DNA from: Liolophura sinensis
Lineage: Eukaryota; Mollusca; Polyplacophora; Chitonida; Chitonidae
Reading direction: 5' to 3'
NCBI RefSeq assembly: GCF_032854445.1
Contig: NC_088295.1
Span: forward strand, 81,388,644-81,452,643
DNA length: 64,000 bases
Positions within the stretch are counted from its first letter, which is position 1; each line of letters begins with the position of its first letter. Of this stretch, positions 9,419-21,700 are shown piece after piece. The notes under the pieces were generated by a model. The model worked only from the letters and a program-made list of their open reading frames with translations. It made no database searches and was not told the DNA's origin. The translations under genes were made by a program, and so were the position numbers.

Positions 9419-11628
9419 GTGGCTATTATAGAAAATGTCACCAGGAACCAGGATTTATTGAAGGCAGATAACGTGGAACTGGCTTGTCAAAACCTGGAAA
9501 ATATCAGCACTGAAGAAAAATGTGGAATATTAGTAGGTCTCTTTCAACCTGATCATACATTCCAATTCCCCACTACCAAACAACATGGATGCAATGGAAG
9601 GTGCAGGTTAGACTACTTGCATTCAAACTTTAAAGATAGCCAGTTTGTTGACGGCATTTTCTGTCTACCATGCTCATTACTAACTTCCCAGGACAAGCGA
9701 AAATCGCTACAGCACTTTGTCAACAAGGGGTGCCGTTCTTGGTATAACATGAAAGAAAAACAGAGACACCACTGTGAAACCAGATATCATCAACAGGCCG
9801 TCATGGATTTAGAACATTTTAGAACAAGATTTGAAAAACAGGACAAGACCGTACCTCGTCTGATAAACAACGAGCTTCAAAACCGCTCAGAGAAGTACCA
9901 GGACATACTCCTGCGCATTGCGCAAGCTGTCGACTTCTGTGGTAGGCAAGGCACAGAGAAGACGTTCTAGAAACATACCCATACCAGAACCCAGGAAATT
10001 TCCTCGCCTTCCTACGCCAGTTTGCAGAGGAAGACGAATTGCTGAAGGGCCACATGACACAGCCTGCGGCCCAAAATGTGACATATCTGTGAGCCGAATC
10101 ATAAAATGAAATGATACATGTGATAGGTCACAGTATTATCCAAGCCGACATTATAGAGGAAATCAAAAGCGCTGGGTTTCACACTCTTATGGTAGATGAG
10201 GTGACATCCAGCAACGACGAACCCATGTCCGCATGTAATTGCTTCGTTGATTCCAAAAATCAGATTCGAGAAGAATTTTTGCGGTTTCTGGACCTCCATA
10301 GGATCACGGGCGAAGCCATCTGCAGAGCTATTCTTGATTTTTACAGTAAGGTAGGAATGGATATTCAAATGTTGCGTGGAACATGCTATGACGGTTGCTC
10401 TAGTATGTCAAGCATGGAGAAAGGTGTTGCTGGTCTAATTCTAAAACAAGCGCCTATTGCTACCTACACGCACTGTAATGCTCATATTTTGAATCTTTCA
10501 ATCGCTTCCAGCTGTCAGGACCTTAACATCCAACATGTTCTCGCCACGATGAAAGATATAGCTATATTTATCAACTATTCTCCCAAACGCGAGAGCCTGT
10601 TAGAGATGGTAGCCAGACAACGGGTTGAACATTTAGGCACCAGAAAAGTGACCGTGGGATAGAAAGATGGTCAGAAAGAGATAAGGCATTTGAACATTTC
10701 TACCTGACTACCGTTCCTTGTGGAGTGTTCCGAGATCATTAATGGTACACACCCTGACCTCGCTGCATTTGAAAACGAATTCGTTCAAGGATGGTATACG
10801 GAGTCGAAGCGAGAAGCCACTGTGCGTCTCAAGGCCGTGACAGATTTTGGTTTCATCGTCACTCTTGTGACCCTTTACCATTTCCCCCATCCTCTCCATT
10901 GTCTCACGCAGAGGTTACAGGGTCGAACGATGGATATCATCAACGCCTTTCAGAATGTGGAGGAAACTCTGTCTAACTTGAAAGTGGTTCGGGATGGTGT
11001 TGACGAGCAGTTTCACGCTGTCTACACCCAAGAGGTCAGATTAGCAGAGAAAGTAGGCCTATCTGTGATGCCGACAATGCCACGCATTGCCTGCCGCCAG
11101 AAAAATCACCAGAATCCTCCTGCTGACAACCCTGAAGGATACTTACGCTGGGCAGTAGCTAACTGTCTCCTTGATTCTCTCATCATGGAATTGCAAACGC
11201 GACCCCACACCGGATACGAAAATCGCACAAGATGTCATTAACATGTACAAAGACGATCTACCAAGTCAGCATCTCACAGATATCGAAATTCTGTGTTGGA
11301 AAAGCAAGTGGGATCGTCATCCAGAACAGGATCGACCGAACAGTCTTGCAAAAGCCCTGAGATACTGCGATGAGAATTATCCTAACCTGTCTGTCCTACT
11401 TCAAATCGCTGCTACGTTAGGAGTTACATCCGCAGAGTGTGAGCGTTCCTTCTCGACAGTGCACGCCTGAGAAGTTATCTTCGAGCAACCATGCGTTCAC
11501 CACGATTGTCCTGCCTGGCGTTGATGAATATCCATTATGGACACCCGGTAAATTACAAGAGAGCAGTTGATCTCTTTTTACGTCTCCGTCCGCGCAAGAT
11601 ACAGCAGGAAATCCTTCTGTTCAGTTGA
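9419..11628 (+). pseudogene. Broken hAT-superfamily transposase (ZMYM1-like, DUF4371)
   Basis: Domain order is that of ZMYM1-type hAT proteins. A TTF-type zinc-finger region at about 9545-9800 contains FCLPCSLL. A DUF4371 core at about 10140-10640 has LMVDEVTSSNDE, CYDGCSSMS and THCNAHILNLS. The C-terminal hAT dimerisation segment at about 11390-11560 has TSAECERSFS, LRATM and CLALMNIHYG. The reading frame changes at least four times (near 9940, 10660, 11200 and 11465), so no intact protein can be made. The catalytic region is otherwise well preserved, which suggests moderate age. I saw no terminal inverted repeats or 8-bp target duplication. It could be a dead transposon or a decayed host-domesticated copy; frameshifts from assembly error cannot be excluded. 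Confidence 0.82.
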
Positions 11629-13443
11629 AGGCGATACAGATACATTTGCAACGTTAATCCAAATGTCACAAAACCCATTCACATTGGACACCCATTCAGT
11701 TTTTGGGCTGAGAACAATTTCAGACAATTAAACAAAAGGAACTGCTTATACGTGCATGTATTATAACAGGAGTTTTAAACGGTTCTGTTGAGATAATTCC
11801 TTTCTAAATGCTACAAACATGTACACGCAGCAAATCTGTTCCAAGCTCAAAACTGATAAAGAGACTGTTTTGCTTGTGATTTACTCATACAGCTGCGGTA
11901 AACGTACTTAACTAATATTTCTATACAGTCACGTAAACATGGCCGTTTTGTTAGACTTGTTGCGTGGAAATAATGTCTCTGCCTGATATACATGTAGTTG
12001 TGTAAAAGTCAAAAGTAATAAAATGTGGACGTTAGGGTATATGTCTTCGAAATGTATTCTAAAACTTCACACATTTCCTTTATGTCGCGTATTTAGGTCT
12101 TTTACCTGCATATGATTTGTCGACAAATTGTACACAGATTTTGTTTCACATGTTGGGCCCGGCTTATGTACCGACACAGGTGGTTTGTAATTACACTCCG
12201 TTGTACTTTCTTTTAATCACAATTAATGTCCGGTGAAGATAAGAACATTTCAGAAACTTTAATACGGGTACCGCTTTAATTTGATCAATTTGTCTTCAGT
12301 GTGCTGTGAATTTGCACCAGTGGTGAAAAAGAAGAGAAAAAATAATGAAACTAAAAAAGCAACATATTTGCAGAATTGAACAATTTACACGTATTTCAGT
12401 TTGAAATTTTGGTCTTCTTCTGGTCTTTGCCCGGAAATCGCCAGATTGCGTCTCCGGCCATCTAAGAACCCAAGGACTTCCGGGGCCGCCTAGGCCCCTG
12501 GACCCTCGCCTTGTTGGCGGGAATAGTCGACCCCTCCCTTGAGAAATCCTGGCGAAGCCTATGTGTTGTATACGTATTTTTACCATTTCCACGGTGTTTA
12601 AGTAACCTGATGACAGTACAAGTGTCTTTAATGTAAACGGGATATGATAATCGTTTGTTTGTTTATTTGATTATTAAACTGTGTTAAATGACAAGTTGCT
12701 CATATTTTTGTATATAAACAGTTCCTCTCTGTAGCGAAAATTTTACACATTTGTCCATATATGTATTACCCGAGGAGTATATACGGTGTACGGACGAAGT
12801 AATTCAAATGAAAATCCATGTGTGTAGTTTCATGCATTTTTTGCATTAAATACAAGTAGGCTTGTATGTATATATGTACACACATATGAAATAGATTATA
12901 TAATGAATAAAGGTATAATTTTTTGTTCTAGTTTGTTGTGCTAGCGGTTGTTCTAAACCTCTCGCCTAGCAAGTATTTAGTGATACGTATACTGTTTAAA
13001 TCCTTTATAGGGCCATCACTGGTCTAGAGTTGAAATCCAGATCGCGATTTTTGGATACGGCTTTAGGTCAGTAACAGAATCAGAAATACCATTTGTGAGA
13101 GAGAATTTCAGGGGGAATAACCCTGGGCTGCTTTTTAACACGGCTGTAGACGGAAACAGCCTTTGCCGCTGTGTAGTTAATCTAAGCCCACATTGAGAGA
13201 GTGTGAAGATGTCCTCTGTAGAAATGAGTCAGTTTGACTTCATGAATTATTAAGTATCTCCAGGAATCAAGCATGTGTGATGTGGTCAGGAAATATTGTA
13301 TCTTTCTTCTGTTAGGGTAACTGGGAAGCAGGGAGACGGTCTCGTCTCCCCTGAAAAACATATATATATATATATATAACATCAAACACGCCAGTTTACC
13401 GTGAACATAAAAGCCACCTGTTTTGCATTCTCCTTTTTTTTTT
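11629..13443. other. Intergenic; transposon-like GC patch at 12.42-12.56 kb
   Basis: Mostly AT-rich with no gene. The patch 12420-12560 is abruptly GC-rich. On the minus strand it reads AAGGCGAGGGTCCAGGGGCC followed by CGGAAGTCC, a phrase typical of dispersed repeats in marine invertebrates. A (TA) run lies at about 13361-13378. Confidence 0.35.
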
Positions 13444-14346
13444 TTACAGCAATGTATATGCATTTAACACGGAGTGTCTAAAGAGTAGTGACTCAGCGTG
13501 GTTGGAGGGTAGTCGTACCTCGTACATTAACGTACGGCGAACAATCTGTAAATAATACTGCTGAATGGGCCGCTGATCCTTGACAGGTTTCTTGATAGGT
13601 GTCTCGTTCAAAAACTGACTCAGTTGCTGATTCACGTCCTTCCCCGCCTCCCACGATAATGATGCTGCCTTGTAAGCCTGGCGCATGAAATTGACCAGCA
13701 CGGCTACCTCTTTCAGGTAACGGGTATGGGCCTCGTCCATGGCCAGCTCTCGGTCCTGCAGTAAGGGGTTGGGGGGGATGCAAGTCGTCGGGTCGATCGC
13801 GGCCGGGTGTTTAGTAGCAGCGTACGCTTTGCGCTGCATCTGGAAGAGGTGGGGCTGGAGAGCCACGTCGTGAGCATTCCACACCAAGCTAGTCAGGGCC
13901 AGCTCTGGCTTCAGCGAAGTCGGTTTTGGCTGCTCCAGACTGAATGTCACGGGCTGCTCCACCTTCACGTTGTCTTCACCGTCCCCGCCGTCGGTATGCT
14001 CTCCATTTCTTCACGTGGACAAAAATGGCGCAGTCAGGGGTAGTCAGAGTGGCAAGACACCAACCGTCGGATAACGGCTGACGCACCATCAAGCCCGCCT
14101 CGGACAGATCCGCAGCTAGTCCCTTCAACTTAGCCCAGCCCTCCCCATCGAGAACGACACGCTTGGGCGGGGAGTCCGGGTCCATGGGACATTGGAGAAT
14201 CTCACTCCTCTTGTCATCACGCACCCCCACAGCCAGAGGGCGAGCTGAAGTTTGGTCACGACCTCGCTGGGCGATGACAGGCACACCTTCTCCTTCTCGG
14301 CAGGCTGCTCTGGTAGCAGAGGATTAGCAAAAGCGGATCGTTTCAT
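13444..14346 (-). pseudogene. Unidentified coding-like region with two frameshifts
   Basis: Three minus-strand frames follow one another: about 14346-14240 (starts MKRSAFANPLLPEQ), 14240-13998 (contains VVLDGEGWAKLKGLAADLSE) and about 13995-13444 (contains ELALTSLVWNAHDV and NPLLQDRELAMDEAHTRYLK, with a stop at the 13444 end). Together they would cover roughly 290 codons. GC content is higher than in flanking DNA, and the residue pattern (regular hydrophobic/charged alternation, few repeats) looks coding. I recognise no domain. A GATTGGTCAGTTTTGGCGCC unit lies 175 bp upstream of the first ATG (14521-14540), matching the array at 4.4-5.2 kb. It may be the remnant of a mobile or viral-type element; a host gene with assembly errors is the alternative. 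Confidence 0.45.
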
Positions 14347-14431
14347 ACTGGTGACAGCTTAGCGTCTCTGGTTGGTCTGGATTGGCCTAGGCAGATACGA
14401 TGGCCGAAGTCGCCTGGCTCTCTTTCACGGC

Positions 14432-14458
14432 TCACACACACACACGCACACACACACT
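14432..14458. repeat. (CA)n microsatellite
   Basis: An interrupted CA run with one G. Confidence 0.9.
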
Positions 14459-14517
14459 CCATCTTTATCCTATTCGCGCGTACCTCAACGAAATTCAGGC
14501 GCTAACACCCCTCTCTC

Positions 14518-14545
14518 ACCGATTGGTCAGTTTTGGCGCCAGAGA
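14518..14545 (-). promoter_or_regulatory. CCAAT plus E2F-like unit upstream of the unidentified gene
   Basis: The plus strand reads ACCGATTGGTCAGTTTTGGC followed by GCCAGAG, so on the minus strand a GGCGCCAAAA site is followed by CCAAT, 170-200 bp before the ATG at 14346. The wording is almost that of 4521-4545. Function as a promoter is inferred. Confidence 0.45.
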
Positions 14546-14575
14546 GCTGATGGGAGCTGCTCAACTCGATCCTAA

Positions 14576-15731
14576 GTGACATGAGGCATCTGCTTGCCTA
14601 AAACACATTTTTTTTTCAGAAAATGACAGACACTTGAAAACACTTTGGTAAAATCTGTATTCCAAATCGATCTGTAAAAAGCAATCCAGCGATCATCCTA
14701 AAAATATATTTAAGAAATAAATGCAAATCCAATTTAAGACCCAATCTTAACTTGCAGCCATATTTCGAAAGATTATATTTAAAACATAGAACGTCTTAAC
14801 ATCACAGCCACGACCTGCAGCCCACTTGTCCCCCCCCCCCCCCCCGCCACTACACACACACAACTCACCCACCACCTCCACCCACCTACCTAGAACTGGA
14901 CGGTATAGGCCTACATATGTGTGTCCACATAACACATACACAATATCGACAGCCTGAACACAAATCTCTTAAACTGATCATATTACGACTATGTTTTTAA
15001 CTGATGCTTAAGACATTATGTTCATGCAACATAATAGTATATGTTAAGCACAACACAATACTCAGTTAAATGAACAAAGGCATTCTGTTGGAATAAAAGT
15101 CACATATAACATAAGAGTGTGTGGCAAAAACATAATCTATTCCGACATACTCCATCAAAAACAGTATTCTGTTCATTCTAACAGATTATTTTTTCCAGCC
15201 AATTAATCACTTGAGTTCTTTAGTAGCACTATGATGTACACCAAGCAATTAACCATACAAAAACTTGACAGTTTCCAATATACAGCATTCCAAACTTCGG
15301 AAAAAAAGAAAGCTTTTGTTGATTTTCCATTAACAAAAGCATCAGTCACAGTCAGCGAGAGTGTCAATATTTTACTGACGCTAATTTCTGATCGTGTACT
15401 ATCCCGCTAACAGAATCATGTATTATTCACTTCCCTAGAAACTTAACAGCGTAGTTAGAGGAAATGTAAGTCCGGTGAGAAACACGCCTCTCGACATACA
15501 ATGGTAATATCTACACAAAAGGACGAGAATTACTGAATAGGTCATCTCGTCCTTTGAACAGAACAATAGGTATTAACATATTTATCTCGCTTGATTTTCA
15601 GACCGTTGGCTCTTTCGTATGGCGCGCCATGTGCTTGTTTCATTGGTTGATCAGCTAGTGACATGCATGAAGCGTGGAGCAAGCAGTGGAGGGACACACT
15701 CATACGTTAATGGTACAATGGTATCAGAAAG
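14576..15731. other. Upstream region of the guanylyl cyclase gene
   Basis: AT-rich. It contains a poly-C run (14830-14845) and, at about 15040-15200, several TTCTGTT/AACAGA phrases resembling the MITE-like elements at 16.7 and 22.2 kb. No coding exon is seen. The promoter of the cyclase gene should lie here or further upstream, but no TATA box or other element stands out. TTTTCAG at about 15600 could be an acceptor for a 5' untranslated exon. Confidence 0.35.
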
Positions 15732-18700
15732 ATGAGGCTGCTCTGTGTTCTGTACGCAATTAGCCGGACTCTGGGGTTTGGTGCTGGAGAAGCAATTACT
15801 TTGGGATTGTTGATACCTTTTGGAAATAATGGCGATATCGGCAGGCGGATTGGTGGAGCAATGAACCTGGCCGTGGAGAAGATTAATCAAATGTCCTCGC
15901 TTTCTGCTGTACGGGACATGGGTTATAATTTCAACTTTATCTTTCGGGACAGTGCCTGCTCCGCGGGCAAGGGCATGCTGAGTCTAGTTGAACTCTATCA
16001 CAATTACAACGTTCAAGCCTTTATTGGTGAGTGAAACATTTTAGTTGAAATAGTCAAGTTTTTTCCTTGTTAGTCGTCTTTTGAATGAAAAGCATCAACT
16101 TTGGCAATTGTACATGCCTGTAAAGAGTTCTTCTGGGATGTAGTACGGGTATTTAATGACGGTTGCCGTCACATATGTCTTGGATCTATATTTAGATAAG
16201 CTGTAAGTTTTGTCACATTTATTGCTCATTCTTACAGACCGCTAAGCTGAATTAAAACATGGATTAAACGCTGATGGGTTATTTCCGCTAAATCTTACAT
16301 CAATAGCCGATGAAACATGCGAAGTGCCAATTTGCATCAGTATATTTTGTTCCATGCCTTTGCTTCCCTCATGAATAGATCACAGTTCTTACTTACCCGA
16401 TTCCTTGTAAAACGCCCTTTCTCTTCTCTTTTATTATATATTTATTTCCAGCTATTCTGTGCATGTTTGGTGACTTGTACCGGTAAACCTAATTTTGTAG
16501 TTCTTAATATATTTATCTTAGAATTTGTTCCATTTGTTTGGAACACTCATCATGTTTACCAGTATTACCGGTGATAAGAAAATAGAAGGATTTAGTCTTC
16601 ACATCTACCTGTCACATCTACCTGCACAGCATGCTGTTCTTTCTCCTGGATGCTACATGGCCTGTACATGATTAGCCCATCTGCCTTCTCTTCGCACCAT
16701 CCACATGGCCTACATCATTTATGCACTAAAAAATAGTCTGTTAAATTTTACAGAAAGTCTGTTATCTGAGTGATGAAAGAATGCGTTCTGTTCTTATAAA
16801 AACATACCGTGTCATATTCAACATAATATTCTGTTAGTCTAGTATAATCTTTATGTTGAAGTGATTGGATATATGTGCTATATTTAACAGAATAATCTCT
16901 TTCAATAACATAATACATATTAAGCAGTACTCAGACTTTCTGTTAAATTTATCAGATTGATAGATTTTTGATAATATTTCCCGTTTTGTCTATCCATGCA
17001 CATCACCATCGCATACCTTAAGCGAAAAGCAAAAGATCTTTGTTCAGATAAGGCCAACAAAGAACAACTCACTACCAGCGGAAGTGGCGATCACCATCAA
17101 TTAGTGCTAATCAGACACGTACTCAGGAATTCACAGCAACCATAACAGTTTGTCTGTGAATACCGATACGACACGTTCTATCGGCCAAACTTGGCTTCAT
17201 CACGCGGCATTTACCTAAGCCAGCTTTGTACCGCTACAATTCCGATTGGGATGTTACATGTGGTGTCATATTGTTAGATCTCACACCCAATTGCAATGCA
17301 ATAGAACAATAAGAAATCTAACAAATGTCACATCCAGCTTCAAGATAATATGCCAAATTGGAGATATTGGAATCAGCCGCAATGAAAAGGAAGATGGTCA
17401 AGTCCCCAGTGATTACCTAATAAGTGCGCTTTTCAGTACCGATTCTTAATATACTGTATTATTGTGAGTGCATGCGTTTTGATTAATTTATTAATTTATT
17501 TGTTGTTTATTTTTCTTCTGTTTATTTCTCTGATTGATGTTTAACTACGTACACAAGAAGTTGTATCTCCCTTGTGTCAATAGAAGCGTTCTCGCATTCA
17601 CCGAATTACTGTATGTTGAGTGTTTCTGGCTGAACATGCATTCTGACATAAAACACTAGTACCTGGTAAATGGCTTCGAACAGCAGTACGTGGTATATTT
17701 CACAAAACAGTAGAACGTGGTATATGGTTTCGAATGGTAGTATGAGGTATATGACACAAAACAATAGTAGGCCTACGTGGTATATGGCTTCCAAAAGTAA
17801 TGCGTAATACATATCACAAAACTGTAGTACGTGGTACATGTCTCAGAACAGTAGTGCGTGGTATATGGCCTCGAACAGTAGTACGTGGTATATGACATAA
17901 AACAGTATTACGTGGTATATGGCACAAAACAGTAGAACGTGGTATATGGTTTGGAACGGTAGTATGAGGTATATGGCACAAAACAGTAGTGCGTGGTATA
18001 TGGCATTAATGGGAGTACGTGGTATTTGGCATGAAACAGCTGTACATGATATAGTATAACAGTATAGTAGTGATACATTAGTACGTACTAATACAGTATA
18101 TGGTATCAAACAACAGTACGCGGTGTATGGTCTCAAACTGTCTTACTGCATCGACAGTAATATCGGCACGTGGTACATGACATCAACAGTAATATCTGTC
18201 TATGATATAAAACAGCAGTACATGCTATATGGCATCAAACAGTAGTGGGTCGTGTATGATTTCAAACTGTAGATATATGTACATGACATCAACAGTTAAC
18301 ATTGTCATTTGGCGTCAAACAGTAGTACGTGATATGTGACATCATCAGTAGTACGTGCTTCATAGTATCAAAAGTAGTAATGGTATACTAGTATGGCATC
18401 AAACAGTAGTACGTGGTATAGATGGACAGAAACAGTGCAGTGGCATATTTCATGCACAGCTGTAGGTGCTACATCGTATCAACAGTTGTAGTGGCATCAA
18501 AAAGCCGTGCGTGTTATATGGAATCAACATTAGTATGTGGTATATAACATCATCCGCAGTAGTAAGCATGTATATACGTATGCTTGGGGTTTAACGTCGT
18601 ACTTAACAATTTTTCTGTCATGTGACGACGACGAGTCCTTAGGTGTGCGTACATTTACTGTGCGCTTTTGGCAGGGCGAGTCCATGCCACCATGCAAAGT

Positions 18701-21700
18701 GCTGTCGCCACTGAATATCATGTCAAAAACATCAGACAAAACACCCCACCCAGTCACATTATATTGACACCGGGCCAACCAGTCATGTTTCCTTGACCTA
18801 ACCTCTCAGTGCTGAACGCTAAGCGAGGAGGCAGCAAGTACCATTTTAAAAGTATTTGGTATGACCCGACCCGGGTTTGATCCCGGATACCCCGACTTTG
18901 AAATAGTGGTAGTGGTGTATGGCATCAAACAGTAGAGCGTTGTGTATGGTCTCAAACTGTAGTAGTACGTGGTATTTGGTATAAAGCAGTTGTACATGAT
19001 ATAGTATAACAATATAGTAGTGGTGCATGACATTAGGCATTAGTATGTAGTATATGGTATCAAACAGCAGTACGTGGTGTATGGCCTCAAAGTGTCTAAC
19101 GTGGTATATGGCATCGACAGTAATATCGGTACGTGGTACATGACATCAACACTAATAGAGGTCTATGATATAAAACAGCAGTACATGCTATAAGGCATCA
19201 GACAGTATTACATGATATATACATGGTATCAACAGTAGTAGTGGTATGTGGCATCAAACAGTAGTACGTCATGCATAGTATCAACAGAAGCAGTGACATA
19301 TGGCACGAACACTAGTACGTGTTATATGGCATGAACAGAAGCAGTGGCATATGGCAACAAACAGTAGCACGTGTGAGGCATAAGCGCAAGTCGATGCATA
19401 TTTCATGAACAGTACTGCGTCATACATGGTATCAACAGTAGTAGTGGCATATGGCAACAGACAGTAGTACTTGGCATTTGGCATGAACAGAAGCAGTGGC
19501 ATATGGCATGAACAGTAGAACGCGCTACATGGTATCAATTGTAGTAGTGGACATCCATAAACAATGTCCAAAACCCGTATATGGACCAGATGGAATTGCA
19601 AAAACTTGCACGAACTGTAGTATGTGTTATATGACATAAGCGGTAATACGTGCTGTATGATAAAAAAGCAGAAGTAAATGGTAACTTGCATCATACGATA
19701 GTACATGGTATATAGCATCAAGCAGTAATACGTAGTGTGTTGTCTCCAACTGTGGCACGTAGCATATGGCATCAACCGGTAATACATGGTATACTGCATC
19801 AAGCAGTAGTTCCTGGTATATGGCGGTATCAACAGTAGTGCGTGCTAAATTTCATCAAACAGTTGTACGTGGTATATGGCATCGCCAGGAGCAGTGGTGT
19901 ATGGTATCAAACACCAGTAAGTAGTACACGGCATCAAATATCAATGGTGGTATATGGCAGCAAGCAGCTGTGTACGTTGTGTGTGGATGTCCTTTTAGTG
20001 GTTGAATTCCATGCTGGTAATGACGAAGTATTACACCTTGTGTTCTTTGCAGCTATCCATTGCGCTTTCATCTGGTGTGTGTAGAGATCTTGAGCCTTGT
20101 TTAGTTTATAGGCGCCCCGTTGTGATTCCTCCTGGCCCATATTGCCCTTTTTCTTGTTTATGTGTGTGTCCACTGCGGATGTGTCTGGTTCATATACGGG
20201 TTTTGTGCATTGTTTTGTTCAAACGCACCAGTTATGATTCTGTCTGGCCCACACTGCGCACAGTTTCCTTTATGTCCACAGCGATCTCGTTTGGTCCATG
20301 TACATGTACGTGTTTTTCACATTTTCTTTTGTCTCAACCAAATTGCACACTGTTTAGCTTATAGGAGACCGTTACGACTTTGTCTGGCCCATATTGCGCA
20401 TTGTCTTGTTTACAGGTGCCTACTGCGATTCCGTCTGTGGTCCAGGTGGTCTGTTGTCTGCCGAACTTAATTTACCTATGATCAGCTATGGATGTACCTC
20501 CACAGAGATGTCCGATAAGACCACCTACCCAATGTTCGCCCGGACAGTCGCTCCCATCACTAAGGCATCCATATTTGTTGTTGACATCCTCAAACATTTT
20601 AACTGGACCCGCATTTGTATTCTTAGCGGCGAGCAACACCTCTGGCATCTTGCCACCAGCAGTTTTAAGGTGAGTTCAGCAAAGATTGCACAAGTCTCTT
20701 CCATACCACGAGAGAGTCCAAATCTTGAAAAAAGCTAAATTCTGACACTGACAGTTTTCACTTGATGTGGTGTTTATTGAAGTTAAGTGAACGTTATACA
20801 TGGGACACTTTTTGCGCGGGTTAAACCATTGTCTTGTAAACTGAATTTGTGAAATAGCAATACTTGATAAAACAGTAGCTGTAAATAGCATTTAAAAGAT
20901 TAAATTAGCAAGAGTCGAAAAGTGAATATAGAATCAAGTCATTCGAGTTAAATGCCCACCGGTCACTTTACAGAAAGATCTGGAGGCCAGCGGTATCAGG
21001 GTGAAGAATACATATCAGGTGGGCATGTCGGAGATGGGAAGCAGTTCAACAGTTGAGAGCGCTCTGCAAGCCACAAGGGAACAAACCAGGGGTAAGAGTA
21101 CTAATAATAATAAGTAAGAGTCTTTTTACGACCTTCACTGAACGCCCCATTAGCGATCTCGAAATCCATGCGAGCGGTAGATTCAGGGTCAATCCTGGAT
21201 TGAATCACACCTAAGACCTTAAAAGAGGACGTTGTAACGTCCTCGCTTGGCGTTCAGCATGAAGGTGATAGTGCAACGACTAGTTGGCCCGTATCAGTAT
21301 AATGGCTCCGGCGGAGCGGCTTACTTGCCTTCCGTAAAGCGTCTCACTGAAGCGGCACTAGATAAAAGAGCGGTGGAAATCCATCCTGCAACAAGGAGGC
21401 ACATTACATGCATTCTAAGGATTCCTTCGTCGTCATATGACTGAAAAATTGTTAAGTACGACGTTAAGCCCCAAGAACTCACTCGCTCGACAGCCATGCA
21501 GTTTTCAGATTAGATGCGTTGTCGGTAGCATTTCGTGTAAACGGATGACATCAATCTGTCTCAGGTAGAATGACTACCTGAGTCCGGATTTTCACCGGTG
21601 ACGTGTGACTTTTGGCAACTATATCACACCATCGTCATTGCTTCATTTTTACTCTTCATGCTGTAATCCTTTATATTCAATATATTCAGTATTCATCGCT

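Noticed and set aside
17606-19832. Several long minus-strand frames rich in Tyr/His/Val/Leu (IYHVLLF-type repeats)
   Set aside because: They are translations of the intron minisatellite. They change with each repeat unit and have no family motif or splice support.
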